A stretch of 64,000 nt of DNA from DATEEW01 sp035273665 (GCA_035273665.1 DATEOW010000006.1:1-64000); one strand, 5' to 3'; positions 51,785 to 60,912 are shown, numbered from the stretch's first letter. Made by a program: numbers and translations. Notes: generated from the sequence alone by a model not told the origin.

Positions 51785-52162
51785 TTGGATATCCGTCGTA
51801 AGCAAAAATCAGTTGTCGAGGCATTGGAAAATATCAAAGCCAAAGACATCGTCGTATTCAACGTTTCCCACCTCAGCAGTCTTTTTGATCGTGTCGTTAT
51901 CGCCAGCGCCGATTCATCCCGTCAAACCAAAGCCTTAGCACGCAGCCTGCAGGACCGAATGGCCGAAATCGGCGAGTCCATCGTCGGCATCGAGGGCGAA
52001 GGTACGGGCGAGTGGGTACTGGTCGATATCGGTGACATCGTCGTGCACATCATGCAGCCGGCGATCCGCTCACACTACAACCTCGAAGAGTTGTGGGATC
52101 AGCCTGCCCCGCGCAAGCGCCGGAGTTCGGCAACGGCCGCAGAGCAACACGCGTCTGCCTGA
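51785..52162 (+). CDS. rsfS: Ribosomal silencing factor RsfS
   Basis: A 125-residue RsfS/YbeB protein that binds ribosomal protein uL14 and blocks subunit joining in stationary phase. Key segments are IKAKDIVVFNV, FDRVVIASADSSRQTKALA, EGTGEWVLVDIGDIVVHIM and YNLEELW. Start TTG 51785; no ATG is available in frame near the N-terminus. It sits between nadD and rlmH as in most bacteria. Confidence 0.95.
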   Translation: MDIRRKQKSVVEALENIKAKDIVVFNVSHLSSLFDRVVIASADSSRQTKALARSLQDRMAEIGESIVGIEGEGTGEWVLVDIGDIVVHIMQPAIRSHYNLEELWDQPAPRKRRSSATAAEQHASA

Positions 52163-52168
52163 GAGACG

Positions 52169-52636
52169 ATGCGCCTGCTGATCGTCGCAGTGGGCGAGCG
52201 CATGCCCGGTTGGGTGGACGAGGGTTTCAACGAATACTTAAAGCGTATGCCGCGCCGGTTCCGCATTGAGTTGATTCCCATTCGACCGGAGAAAAGAACC
52301 GGGCGCACTGCTGAGCAATGTATCGCCGCTGAGGCGCAGCGCATTCGTGCCGCCCTTCCGGCGGGCGTGCAAAAAGTCATATTGGATGAACGCGGCCAGG
52401 ATCTACGGAGCCTGGATCTCGCCGGACTGATGGAGCGTTGGTTGTCGGATGGCCGTGATACGGCCTTTCTTATCGGCGGCCCGGATGGTCTAGCGCCCGA
52501 ACTAAAAAAAGAGACAGATTTGCATATTCGGCTCTCGAGCATGACGCTGCCGCATGCAATGGTGCGCGTTCTGCTCGCGGAACAGCTTTATCGCGCCGCA
52601 GCCATTCTGGATAATCACCCTTATCATCGCGAATAA
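52169..52636 (+). CDS. rlmH: 23S rRNA pseudouridine(1915) N3-methyltransferase RlmH
   Basis: A 155-residue SPOUT-fold methyltransferase that modifies Psi1915 in helix 69 of 23S rRNA. The knot-forming motifs FLIGGPDGL and LPHAMVRVLLAEQLYRA plus the terminal NHPYHR are diagnostic. Starts six bases after rsfS. Confidence 0.97.
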   Translation: MRLLIVAVGERMPGWVDEGFNEYLKRMPRRFRIELIPIRPEKRTGRTAEQCIAAEAQRIRAALPAGVQKVILDERGQDLRSLDLAGLMERWLSDGRDTAFLIGGPDGLAPELKKETDLHIRLSSMTLPHAMVRVLLAEQLYRAAAILDNHPYHRE

Positions 52637-52697
52637 GCGCCTGTCGGCGTAACCAAATAATCGGGGCTGGGGATGCCCGGATCGGATCGAGAGCGAC

Positions 52698-53312
52698 GTG
52701 ATTGCACCGCTACCCAAGTTCTATCTGGCCTCGCGCAGCCCGCGCCGTCGCGAACTGTTGAAACAGATCGGCGGGCAGTTCGAGGTCCTGCTTCTACGTG
52801 AGCACAATGCCCGCGCTACCGACGTAGACGAAACCCCGCAGGACGGGGAGCTCCCTACGGCTTTTGTCGAACGGATATGCCGCCAGAAGGCCGAAACCGG
52901 CTGGATGCGCGTGCAGCAACGGCAACTACCTCGCCTACCTGTTCTTGCCGCCGACACCACGGTTGCGGTGGATCATCGTATTTTCGGCAAGCCGGCCAAT
53001 CGCGAGGACGCAGTCGCCATGTTGAAGGATCTCTCGGGGCGCGAGCACCGCGTTTTGACCGGAATCTGCCTGAAGTACGACCAAAAGGTCGATTTCATTC
53101 TCAACGACAACCTCGTCCGCTTTCGATCCCTGACCGACGAGGAGATCAGCCAATATGTGGACACCGGCGAGTCGTACGATAAAGCCGGAGGTTACGCAAT
53201 CCAGGGACGAGCGGCGGTGTTCATCCCGGAGATTCTGGGGAGTTACACTGGCGTCATGGGTCTCCCCCTTTACGAAACCGCACAATTACTGCGCAAGTTC
53301 CAGAGCCGCTAA
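52698..53312 (+). CDS. Maf-like nucleoside triphosphate pyrophosphatase (YhdE type)
   Basis: A 204-residue Maf protein. FYLASRSPRRRELLKQIG is the phosphate-binding start, VLAADTTVAV carries the catalytic Asp, and ESYDKAGGYAIQG is the second conserved block. By similarity it is a dTTP/UTP pyrophosphatase of house-cleaning type. Start GTG 52698. It lies between rlmH and rng in the usual order. Confidence 0.93.
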   Translation: MIAPLPKFYLASRSPRRRELLKQIGGQFEVLLLREHNARATDVDETPQDGELPTAFVERICRQKAETGWMRVQQRQLPRLPVLAADTTVAVDHRIFGKPANREDAVAMLKDLSGREHRVLTGICLKYDQKVDFILNDNLVRFRSLTDEEISQYVDTGESYDKAGGYAIQGRAAVFIPEILGSYTGVMGLPLYETAQLLRKFQSR

Positions 53313-53324
53313 CACTATTCTTCT

Positions 53325-54818
53325 TTGAGCGCAGGTTTGAGCGAAGACATTCTCATCAACGTCACGCCACAGGAGACACGTGTGGCTGTGACGGCGAACG
53401 GCGTCGTGCAGGAACTGCATATCGAACGCGCGCATAGCCGCGGCTTGGTCGGCAACATCTGTATGGGAAAAGTCGTTCGCGTACTGCCGGGCATGCAATC
53501 GGCGTTCATCGAAATCGGCTTGGAACGTGCCGCTTTCCTCCATGTAGCCGACATCTGGGAAGAGCGCCAAAACGGCCATGCTCAAGGCGAAGATGCGGTC
53601 AAGACATCGACGAAACCCATCGAGAAAATCCTGAACGAGGGTCAACCCCTCATGGTGCAGGTGATCAAAGACCCCATCGGTAGCAAAGGCGCGCGACTCT
53701 CGACGCAAATCAGCATCGCGGGCCGTTTTCTTGTCTATCTGCCTCAAGATCCGCATATCGGCATCTCGCAACGCATCGAGAACGAGGACGAGAGACGCGC
53801 TCTACGTGAACGCATGCAACAGATGGTACCGAGCGAGGAAAAGGGCGGCTTCATCATCCGTACCATGGCCGAGTCTGCCAGCGACGCGGAATTGTCCAAC
53901 GACGTTCAATATCTCAGGCGCTTGTGGCAAGGCATTCGCGAGCGCAGCGCGAGTTCGGGCGCGCCGACATTGCTCTATCAGGATCTCTCTTTAGCGCAAC
54001 GCGTACTGCGCGACTTCGTCAATGAGGACAGTGGGCGTATCGTGGTCGATTCGCGGGAAAACTTTAGCAAACTGCAAAGCTTCGCCGGAGAATACACGCC
54101 GGCAGTTTTGCCGAAGCTCGAGTACTACACCGGCGAGCGGCCGCTTTTTGATCTCTACAACATCGAAGAGGAGATCGAGCGGGCCTTGGCACGTCGTGTG
54201 GAGTTGAAATCCGGCGGATATTTGATCATCGATCAGACCGAGGCCATGACGACCATCGATGTGAACACGGGCGGCTTTGTCGGGTTGCGCAACTTCGACG
54301 ACACGGTTTTCAAAACGAATCTCGAAGCAGCACAAGTCATCGCCCGTCAGCTACGGCTGCGCAATCTGGGCGGCATCATCATTCTCGATTTCATCGATAT
54401 GGACAATACGGACCATCGTCAAGCGGTCCTTGCGGAGTTGAATAAAGCGCTCGCCCGCGACCGAACGAAAATGACGGTCAACGGCTTCACCACCTTGGGG
54501 TTGGTGGAAATGACGCGCAAGCGCACGCGCGAAAGCCTGGAACATGTGCTGTGCGAGAGCTGCATGACCTGCGGTGGGCGTGGCGTTGTAAAAACGGCGC
54601 GCACCGTCAGTTATGAAATCCTGAGAGAAATTCTCCGCGAAGCCCGCCAGTTCAACGCGAGAGAATTTCGTATTCTCGCCTCGCAATCCGTGATCGACCT
54701 TTTTTTGGAAGAAGAATCGCAATCGCTCGCAATGCTTGGCGACTTCATCGGCAAGCCTGTATCGTTGCAGGTCGAAACCAGCTACACACAAGAACAGTTC
54801 GATATCATTCTTATCTAG
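53325..54818 (+). CDS. rng: Ribonuclease G
   Basis: A 497-residue endoribonuclease of the RNase E/G family acting in 16S rRNA 5' maturation and mRNA decay. The S1 domain (about 40-125), the catalytic Asp in DVNTGGFVG, the second Asp in LDFIDM and the zinc-link-like CESCMTCGGRG are present. The family start is (M)SEDILINVTPQETRVA, which corresponds to TTG 53337; TTG 53325 adds four residues. Neither has an ideal ribosome site. It follows maf by 12-24 bases. Confidence 0.95.
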   Translation: MSAGLSEDILINVTPQETRVAVTANGVVQELHIERAHSRGLVGNICMGKVVRVLPGMQSAFIEIGLERAAFLHVADIWEERQNGHAQGEDAVKTSTKPIEKILNEGQPLMVQVIKDPIGSKGARLSTQISIAGRFLVYLPQDPHIGISQRIENEDERRALRERMQQMVPSEEKGGFIIRTMAESASDAELSNDVQYLRRLWQGIRERSASSGAPTLLYQDLSLAQRVLRDFVNEDSGRIVVDSRENFSKLQSFAGEYTPAVLPKLEYYTGERPLFDLYNIEEEIERALARRVELKSGGYLIIDQTEAMTTIDVNTGGFVGLRNFDDTVFKTNLEAAQVIARQLRLRNLGGIIILDFIDMDNTDHRQAVLAELNKALARDRTKMTVNGFTTLGLVEMTRKRTRESLEHVLCESCMTCGGRGVVKTARTVSYEILREILREARQFNAREFRILASQSVIDLFLEEESQSLAMLGDFIGKPVSLQVETSYTQEQFDIILI

Positions 54819-54821
54819 CAA

Positions 54822-55157
54822 ATGAAGCGATCGTCATCTCAAACCGCTCTCGATAAGGCTCGAGCCGAAATCGCGGCAAAAAGAAAAAAACGGGAGACTC
54901 GTTTTGCCGACACGGTTCTAGGCTGGGAGAGCGAAGAAGAAGCGGCGAGGGATGGCTTTCCTGCCACAGTGATCGGCTGGGATCACCCAGCGGCGCAGAC
55001 AAGCAAAGCCACGCCGCGCGCCGCGAAAGCGCTTCCCGCTGAAGTGCGCAACGCTGATGCAGCCGTAAGTCAAAAAGCCAAGCGTATTGCATTTGTCTTT
55101 CTGATGGCCGTCGCGCTTGTCATTGGCGGCTTTGTCTTCGCTCGAATAAAGTCCTGA
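54822..55157 (+). CDS. Small tail-anchored membrane protein of unknown function
   Basis: A 111-residue protein starting three bases after rng. The N-terminal half is highly charged and helical (KARAEIAAKRKKRE). It contains a repeated short motif, TVLGWE (31-36) and TVIGWD (49-54). One hydrophobic helix (about 88-106) sits at the extreme C-terminus, so the protein should be anchored by its tail with a cytosolic body. I recognise no family. Tight spacing implies co-expression with RNase G, and membrane recruitment of some partner through the GW motifs is a possibility only. Confidence 0.7.
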   Translation: MKRSSSQTALDKARAEIAAKRKKRETRFADTVLGWESEEEAARDGFPATVIGWDHPAAQTSKATPRAAKALPAEVRNADAAVSQKAKRIAFVFLMAVALVIGGFVFARIKS

Positions 55158-55399
55158 GCTTTCGATCGCCGTGCGGCATGTTATGCCTCATTGACCGTGC
55201 GGATGTCGGCTACGCTGATTAAATAAGATTGTGGGGCCAGTCCCTGCTCTTGAATGCGCCTCGCTCCCGACCGCCCCTTTCGGTGAGCGCCGCAAAGCAG
55301 CCCTCTTTGACTACCCCGCGCAGAAGCGCTCGTATCGGTGGCAAACTAAGGCCCGCACCTTTTTTGCATGCTCATTCGCACATCTTCCGGAGCACCGTC

Positions 55400-56290
55400 A
55401 TGAACGATTCTCTCAGCAACAATCAGCTTAGCGAGTTCGACAGCCTGCTTCCCAACGCAACCTTCAGTCGACGTGGATTCATCGCATCAACCATCGCAGC
55501 CGGCTTTGCGCTGGCGACCCATCCGCTAAGCGCGCAAACGATGATCCAAACCCCCACGACCGGATTGGAAGCGGGTGACACTGCGATACCCGTAGCCGAC
55601 GGTAGCATCCCTGGTTATTACGCGGTGTCATCCAAGTCGGGCAAGAAGCCGGTAATTCTTGTGATTCAGGAAATTTTCGGTGTGCACGAACACATCAAGG
55701 ACGTCTGCCGACGTCTTGCAAACGCTGGTTATTTCGCGGTCGCGCCCGCGCTTTTTCATCGACAAGGGGATGTCAGTCAAATTAAAGACATTCCCACCAT
55801 TCAAAAAGAAGTGGTTGCTAAAGTACCGGACGCGCAAGTAATGAGCGATCTGGATGCGACGGTGGCATGGGCCCGCCAACATAAACATGCGAATACCGGC
55901 AAGCTCGGGATTACGGGTTTTTGCTGGGGTGGCCGCATTACCTGGCTCTATGCTGCGCACAACCCGAATCTCGATGCGGGGGTTGCTTGGTACGGTCGCC
56001 TCATCGGCGACGCGACGGCTAACACGCCATTGCACCCGGTGGATATTGCCGATCAGATTAAAGCGCCCGTACTCGGTTTATACGGGGGCGCCGATCAAGG
56101 CATTCCCGTTGACACGGTGGAGCGTATGCGCGCCGGCTTACGCGCGTTCGTGAAGCCGGGGGAAATCATTGTCTATCCTGACGCACCGCATGCCTTCAAC
56201 GCGGACTATCGGCCGACTTATCGCAAGGAAGTGGCGGAGGACGCATGGGCGAAAATGCTGGCTTGGTTCAAAAAACACGGCGTTGCATAA
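55400..56290 (+). CDS. Tat-exported dienelactone hydrolase family protein
   Basis: A 296-residue alpha/beta hydrolase. The N-terminus has a twin-arginine signal (SRRGFIAS, 23-30) with a hydrophobic core ending LSAQ, so the protein should be exported folded. The dienelactone hydrolase core follows: QEIFGVHEHI, the nucleophile elbow GFCWGGR with Cys in place of Ser, Asp in GGADQGIP and His in DAPHAFNAD. The frame is open back to 55229, but ATG 55400 with a CCGGAG ribosome site begins the signal. The substrate is unknown. A bidirectional terminator follows. Confidence 0.9.
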   Translation: MNDSLSNNQLSEFDSLLPNATFSRRGFIASTIAAGFALATHPLSAQTMIQTPTTGLEAGDTAIPVADGSIPGYYAVSSKSGKKPVILVIQEIFGVHEHIKDVCRRLANAGYFAVAPALFHRQGDVSQIKDIPTIQKEVVAKVPDAQVMSDLDATVAWARQHKHANTGKLGITGFCWGGRITWLYAAHNPNLDAGVAWYGRLIGDATANTPLHPVDIADQIKAPVLGLYGGADQGIPVDTVERMRAGLRAFVKPGEIIVYPDAPHAFNADYRPTYRKEVAEDAWAKMLAWFKKHGVA

Positions 56291-56340
56291 GCAACACGCA
56301 TTGCATAAGCCAAAGTAAGCCCAGGAGACTGGCGCAAATA

Positions 56341-56371
56341 AAAAAGGCGACCTGACCTGGTCGCCTTTTTT
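56341..56371. terminator. Bidirectional rho-independent terminator
   Basis: A perfect 12-base-pair stem (56341-56352 with 56359-56370) with A-run on one side and T-run on the other, lying between the converging dienelactone hydrolase and Bug-family genes. It should work for both strands. Confidence 0.9.
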
Positions 56372-56384
56372 GCGATGGCTCGTA

Positions 56385-57359
56385 TCAGTCCGCGTATTGC
56401 CCCGCCGCCTTCAGCACCGGGCCCCATTTCGCAATCTCACTGGTCAGATGCTTCTGCAAATACGCTGGGGTCGCTTTCTCAGGGCTTGCCGGATCGGTGC
56501 CTAGATCATTGAAACGTGTTTTCACCGCGGGATCTTTCATCGCCGCCTGCAACGCCTGCACGAGGCGATCAACTACGGGTTTCGGTGTGCCCTTTGGCGC
56601 ATACAACGCATGCCACACCCCCACTTCAAAACCTTTCATCCCCTCTTCCTGCATCGTCGGCAGGTCGGGCAGTGAAGCGACACGCGTTGCAGTGGTGACT
56701 GCATAGGCCTTCACCTTGCCGCCCTTGATCTGAGAAGTCGTATTGGTCGTTTGATCGCACATGAAATCGACTTCCCCGCCCAGTAACGCCGTCATGGCAG
56801 GTCCGGTCCCTTTATAGGATACGGTGACCATGTCAGTCTGGATCGCGCTGAAAAAAAGCACGCCGCACAAATGCGATGCGGAGCCCAACCCCGCGTTCGC
56901 ATAGGACAGCTTGTCCTTGTTCGCCTTTACATAAAAAAGAAACTGCTTGAAATCTTTGGGCGCAAAGTCTCCGCGCGCGATCAAGGTCATCGGCACATCG
57001 GTCACTTCACCGATGTATTCGAAGTCCTTGAGCGGATCGAAAGATAATTTTCGATAGAGCGCCGGCGCAGTTGCCATGCCGATGTGATGTAGCAGCACCG
57101 TGTAGCCGTCCGGTGCTGCACGCGCCGCGCGCGCAGCACCGATGGTTCCACCGGCACCGCCGACGTTCTCGACAATGACCGTCTGTTTTAGATTGTCTTG
57201 CATGGAGGCGGCAATGGTGCGCGCCACAGTGTCCGTCGGCCCGCCCGCCGCGAAAGGCACGATCATGGTAATGGGTTTGTCCGGAAAGTTCTGAGCGAGG
57301 CCGGGCATGCTGAAGCCACAAGCCATGATCAGGCCGCTCAATAGCGCCTTGGTTCGCAT
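56385..57359 (-). CDS. Bug/TctC-family tripartite tricarboxylate transporter substrate-binding protein
   Basis: A 324-residue periplasmic binding protein. A signal peptide (about 1-22, ending GLAQ) is followed by the Bug-family start NFPDKPITMIVPFAAGGPTDTVAR, then VENVGGAGGTIGA and DFEYIGEV, which shape the ligand pocket. Such proteins are greatly expanded in Burkholderiales and most are orphans without the TctAB membrane subunits, as is the case here. The ligand (a carboxylate by family) cannot be read. Confidence 0.93.
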   Translation of the reverse strand: MRTKALLSGLIMACGFSMPGLAQNFPDKPITMIVPFAAGGPTDTVARTIAASMQDNLKQTVIVENVGGAGGTIGAARAARAAPDGYTVLLHHIGMATAPALYRKLSFDPLKDFEYIGEVTDVPMTLIARGDFAPKDFKQFLFYVKANKDKLSYANAGLGSASHLCGVLFFSAIQTDMVTVSYKGTGPAMTALLGGEVDFMCDQTTNTTSQIKGGKVKAYAVTTATRVASLPDLPTMQEEGMKGFEVGVWHALYAPKGTPKPVVDRLVQALQAAMKDPAVKTRFNDLGTDPASPEKATPAYLQKHLTSEIAKWGPVLKAAGQYAD

Positions 57360-57749
57360 GTAATTCTCCTCATTATGAAAACTCGCCTGCTTTTACTCTT
57401 TAACTTATACGCGGAGATCCGCGACGCAGGCCAGCAATCTTAGCTGATTCAATCGGCTGTCGGACATAAAGCGAGCGACAAGGCAGCGGATAAAATCTTG
57501 GTGCTTTGAGCATGAACGGTTAAGCGCCTCAAACGATCCGTTATCACCGGAAGACGGCCGCACCAGAACCGTCTGAGCGCTACTTGTACGAATGGCCAGC
57601 TTTTTGTGCGTCGTTGAAGACCCCTCGTCTTCGTCCACGAAGCCCAAAAAATGCGGTCGGCCCCGATTTATACGTGAATTGCAGTGATGCGCTTACATTG
57701 AGAATCTTGCTCAAAAGATCACTTCCTACCGTGCAACTCGGGAAGTCGA
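57360..57749. other. 390-bp gap between the Bug gene and tRNA-Arg
   Basis: No convincing gene. It contains a palindrome CGCGGAGATCCGCG (57410-57423) upstream of the Bug gene that could be an operator, and a six-base-pair hairpin (57616-57621 with 57627-57632) without a T-run. Confidence 0.4.
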
Positions 57750-57826
57750 TGGCGCGCCCGACAGGATTCGAACCTGTGACCTTTGGCTTCGGAAACCAAC
57801 ACTCTATCCAACTGAGCTACGGGCGC
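57750..57826 (-). tRNA. tRNA-Arg (anticodon CCG)
   Basis: A full 77-base cloverleaf on the minus strand. Acceptor GCGCCCG pairs with CGGGCGC; D arm GCTC; anticodon stem TTGGT/GCCAA around loop TTCCGAA (anticodon CCG, at 57790-57792 on the complement); T arm ACAGG/CCTGT with TTCGAAT. Discriminator G and an encoded CCA end. It closely resembles E. coli tRNA-Arg(CCG). Confidence 0.97.
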
Positions 57827-57852
57827 GAGAGGGCGGAGGAACCGCCGCCCCA

Positions 57853-57858
57853 ATTGTA
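57853..57858 (-). promoter_or_regulatory. Possible -10 element of tRNA-Arg
   Basis: TACAAT on the minus strand about 27 bases before the tRNA 5' end. No clear -35 partner. It lies back to back with the cytochrome c5 promoter. Confidence 0.35.
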
Positions 57859-57877
57859 GCCGATGAGGGAGGCGACT

Positions 57878-57912
57878 TTGCCGATCAGAGCGCCGCGGCT
57901 ATAATTCGCGCC
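57878..57912 (+). promoter_or_regulatory. Sigma-70 promoter of the cytochrome c5 gene
   Basis: TTGCCG (57878-57883), a 16-base spacer and TATAAT (57900-57905) followed by a CGCGCC discriminator. The 57897-57912 segment is identical to the leuS element. The implied leader is about 90 bases. Confidence 0.7.
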
Positions 57913-58000
57913 GGCGGTTCGTCCGCCGATCGAGCAGGCGCGGGCGCAGGCGGCGCTATCCGGCTCGAAATTCACTGCCGCCAGCAAAGGTTTCCAATTC

Positions 58001-58543
58001 ATGAAAGACGAAGGCCCCGACCACGCCCACTCTTCGCCGATCAAGACACCTAAGCAGCTGATCATTGTGATCGTGCTCGCTTTTGTCATCCCGATCATCG
58101 GCATCATCCTGCTGGTGAAGTTTGCATCTACCGGGAATCCCCCTTCAGAGGAAGTATTGAATCCGGAGAGCACGGCGCAGCGCATCGCCCCGGTTGCCAA
58201 AGTCATGACGGTAGATAGTCCCGGTGCTGCGGAAGAAGCAGCGGCGAGCGGCTTACCGACCATGGCCGCAGCAAGCCCCGCGGCGGGCGGCGCCGCTGCA
58301 GGGGATAAGGGACAAGGGACCTATCAAAGCGCTTGTGCGGCATGTCATGGCGCGGGCGTTTTGGGCGCACCCAAAATGGGAGATAAAGGCCAATGGGCGC
58401 CTCGCATTGCAAAAGGTAAGGACACGCTTTATACACATGCCATCAAAGGCTTCGGCGCAATGCCCCCTAAAGGTGGCGCCATGTCGTTGGCCGATGCAGA
58501 CGTTAAGGCCGCAGTTGACTACATGGTGAATGCGTCGAAATAA
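58001..58543 (+). CDS. Membrane-anchored cytochrome c5-type protein
   Basis: A 180-residue monohaem cytochrome c. One N-terminal membrane helix (about 20-41) anchors it. A long Ala/Gly/Pro-rich linker (about 45-100) is followed by the haem domain with CAACH (Cys112, Cys115, His116) and the axial Met154 in FGAMPPKGG. The family carries electrons in the periplasm between respiratory complexes. It has its own promoter and terminator and is therefore probably monocistronic. Confidence 0.92.
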   Translation: MKDEGPDHAHSSPIKTPKQLIIVIVLAFVIPIIGIILLVKFASTGNPPSEEVLNPESTAQRIAPVAKVMTVDSPGAAEEAAASGLPTMAAASPAAGGAAAGDKGQGTYQSACAACHGAGVLGAPKMGDKGQWAPRIAKGKDTLYTHAIKGFGAMPPKGGAMSLADADVKAAVDYMVNASK

Positions 58544-58560
58544 AGCGGCCCGAATCTACG

Positions 58561-58588
58561 AACGGGGCGCCTCGGCGCCCCGTTTTAC
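58561..58588 (+). terminator. Rho-independent terminator after cytochrome c5
   Basis: A ten-base-pair stem (58561-58570 with 58575-58584, AACGGGGCGC) with loop CTCG, followed by TTTTA. Confidence 0.75.
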
Positions 58589-58666
58589 TTGGCGCCGGTG
58601 TCCAGCCAGTGGGCTAGAATCCAAGCCTCCGTTGCAATAGCAAACCTTGTCTAAAGGCGCGATACG

Positions 58667-59947
58667 ATGGTCCCCCATCTGACCACTGCTCTGTCCGGCC
58701 CTTTGGCCGATCTTGAACGGCGCATTCTCGATGCCAGTGTCACGATCGAGCATTGGTTTCGAGGACAGTGGGCCGACCACACGCCCCCGATTTACGGCTC
58801 GGTCGATCTGCGCAACAGCGGGTTCAAATTGGCTCCGGTCGACACCAATCTCTATCCCGGCGGCTTCAACAATCTCAATCCGCAATTCACCCCGCTATGT
58901 GTCCAGGCGGCGATGTCGGCCATTGAGAAGATCTGTCCAGACGCCCGCAATCTGCTGATCATTCCGGAAAACCACACGCGCAATCGCTTCTATCTGCAAA
59001 ACGTGGCCAGACTGTGCACTATATTCCGCCAAGCCGGCATGAATGTCCGAATCGGCACATTGATTCCCGAAATTACTGCCCCCACGCCGATCGAAATTGA
59101 GGGACATGCGCCCTTGATCTTCGAACCCTTAGTGCGTCGCGGCCATCGCATCGGCCTTGAAAACTTCGACCCATGCACGGTCTTGCTGAACAACGATTTG
59201 TCCGCGGGCATACCGGAAGTCCTCAAAGATCTGCACGAACAGTATTTACTCCCACCTTTACATGCCGGATGGGCGGTACGGCGCAAGTCACGCCACTTCG
59301 CCGCCTATGACGAAGTTGCGGCAGAATTTGCGCAGCTCTTGCAAATCGACCCTTGGCTGATCAATCCCTACTTCGCGCGTTGCGGTCAGATCAACTTCCA
59401 TGAACGAGACGGAGAAGAGTGCCTTACGAGCAATGTCAATGAGATGCTTGCGAAGATGCGCACGAAGTATTTGGAATACGGCATCAAGGACGAGCCCTAT
59501 GTTGTGGTGAAAGCCGACGCAGGGACCTATGGGATGGGGGTTATGACGGCACGCAGCCCCGAGGATGTGATGGGCTTGAACCGCAAGCAGCGCAACAAGA
59601 TGGCCGTGGTCAAGGAAGGGCTCGCGGTGACCGAAGTCCTCATTCAAGAAGGTGTGCCGACATTCGAAACTGTGAATGACGCGGTCGCCGAACCGGTCGT
59701 GTACATGATTGATCGTTACGTCGTCGGCGGCTTCTACCGCGTTCACACCGGTCGCGGGAAGGATGAAAACCTCAACGCGCCGGGCATGCATTTTGAGCCG
59801 CTTGCCTTCGAGGATTGTTGCACTCAGCCCGATCACTCCGCGCAAGCGGATGCGCTGCCAAACCGTTTCTATTCCTATGGCGTGATCGCGCGGCTGGCAC
59901 TACTGGCTGCCTCCCTCGAACTTGAGCAGACGACACCGGCCGAATGA
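58667..59947 (+). CDS. gshA: Glutamate-cysteine ligase (proteobacterial ATP-grasp-like type)
   Basis: First step of glutathione synthesis. The 426-residue protein is the GshA type found in many beta- and some gammaproteobacteria, unlike E. coli GshA. Visible landmarks: IYGSVDLRNSGFKLAPVDTNLYPGGFNNL, ENHTRN and VVVKADAGTYGMGVM. The stop overlaps the gshB start by four bases (ATGA), giving a coupled glutathione operon that runs on into the PTS genes. Confidence 0.94.
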   Translation: MVPHLTTALSGPLADLERRILDASVTIEHWFRGQWADHTPPIYGSVDLRNSGFKLAPVDTNLYPGGFNNLNPQFTPLCVQAAMSAIEKICPDARNLLIIPENHTRNRFYLQNVARLCTIFRQAGMNVRIGTLIPEITAPTPIEIEGHAPLIFEPLVRRGHRIGLENFDPCTVLLNNDLSAGIPEVLKDLHEQYLLPPLHAGWAVRRKSRHFAAYDEVAAEFAQLLQIDPWLINPYFARCGQINFHERDGEECLTSNVNEMLAKMRTKYLEYGIKDEPYVVVKADAGTYGMGVMTARSPEDVMGLNRKQRNKMAVVKEGLAVTEVLIQEGVPTFETVNDAVAEPVVYMIDRYVVGGFYRVHTGRGKDENLNAPGMHFEPLAFEDCCTQPDHSAQADALPNRFYSYGVIARLALLAASLELEQTTPAE

Positions 59948-60912
59948 AACTTTGCATCATCCTCGATCCACTCGAGCGCATTAAACCTTATAAAGATTCG
60001 ACCTACGCGATGATGGTGGAAGCCACGGCGCGCGGCCACACGGTTTTCGTCATGATGCAAGAAGGCTTGTTGTGGAAAAACGGACGGGTGCTCGGCGGCG
60101 CTGCGCCGATTCAAATGACAGGCAACGAAGAGGACTGGTATCGACTGGGCGCCTCGAAGGAAATGCCGCTTACTGATTTCGATGCCGTGCTCATGCGTAA
60201 AGATCCGCCTTTCGATATCGAATATGTGACGAGTACCTGGTTACTCGAGCGCGCGGTTGCTCAAGGCGCGCGCGTTTTCAATCACCCGCCTGCGATTCGC
60301 GATCATAGTGAGAAACTGGCGATCGCCGAATTCCCTCAGTTCATCGTCCCCACTTTGGTCACACGACTCGCGTGGGAAGTGCAAGCTTTCATCGACGAAC
60401 ATCGCGACACGATATTGAAACCTATGGACGGCATGGGCGGCGCGGGAATTTTTCGCGTCACACATAAGGATCCGAATCGCAACGTCATCGTCGAAACGCT
60501 TTGCCCCGATGGCAGCCGCACCATCATGGCGCAACGCTACATTCCCGAGATAAGAGATGGTGATAAACGGGTACTGTTGATCGCCGGCAAACCGGTCCCC
60601 TATTCACTCGCGCGCATTCCGAAAGAAGGCGAGTCCCGCGGCAACCTTGCCGCAGGCGGGATTGGCGTCGCACGCCCTCTGACCGCGAGGGATAAAGAAA
60701 TCGCCGCGGCGCTTGGACCGGTGCTTGCCGCGCGCGGTCTGTTGCTCGTGGGAATCGACATCATCGGCGACTATTTGACGGAAATTAATGTGACTAGCCC
60801 CACTTGCTTCCGCGAGATTGCGACGCAGACGGGCTTCAACGTGGCCGGTATGTTCATCGATGCGCTGGAAAGTTTCGTCAGCGGTGCCGCTGCTACACTT
60901 CGTCCATCATGA
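59944..60912 (+). CDS. gshB: Glutathione synthetase
   Basis: Joins gamma-glutamylcysteine and glycine. The 322-residue ATP-grasp enzyme has the N-terminal ILDPLERIKPYKDSTYAMM, DAVLMRKDPPFD, LKPMDGMGGAGIFR (ATP-grasp loop) and INVTSPTCFREI. Coupled to gshA upstream and, by another four-base overlap, to the EIIA gene downstream. Confidence 0.97.
   Translation: MKLCIILDPLERIKPYKDSTYAMMVEATARGHTVFVMMQEGLLWKNGRVLGGAAPIQMTGNEEDWYRLGASKEMPLTDFDAVLMRKDPPFDIEYVTSTWLLERAVAQGARVFNHPPAIRDHSEKLAIAEFPQFIVPTLVTRLAWEVQAFIDEHRDTILKPMDGMGGAGIFRVTHKDPNRNVIVETLCPDGSRTIMAQRYIPEIRDGDKRVLLIAGKPVPYSLARIPKEGESRGNLAAGGIGVARPLTARDKEIAAALGPVLAARGLLLVGIDIIGDYLTEINVTSPTCFREIATQTGFNVAGMFIDALESFVSGAAATLRPS

Noticed and set aside
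57750..57826. tRNA-Arg as a genomic-island attachment site
   Set aside because: No integrase and no direct repeat of the tRNA 3' end was seen nearby, and the flanking genes look native.
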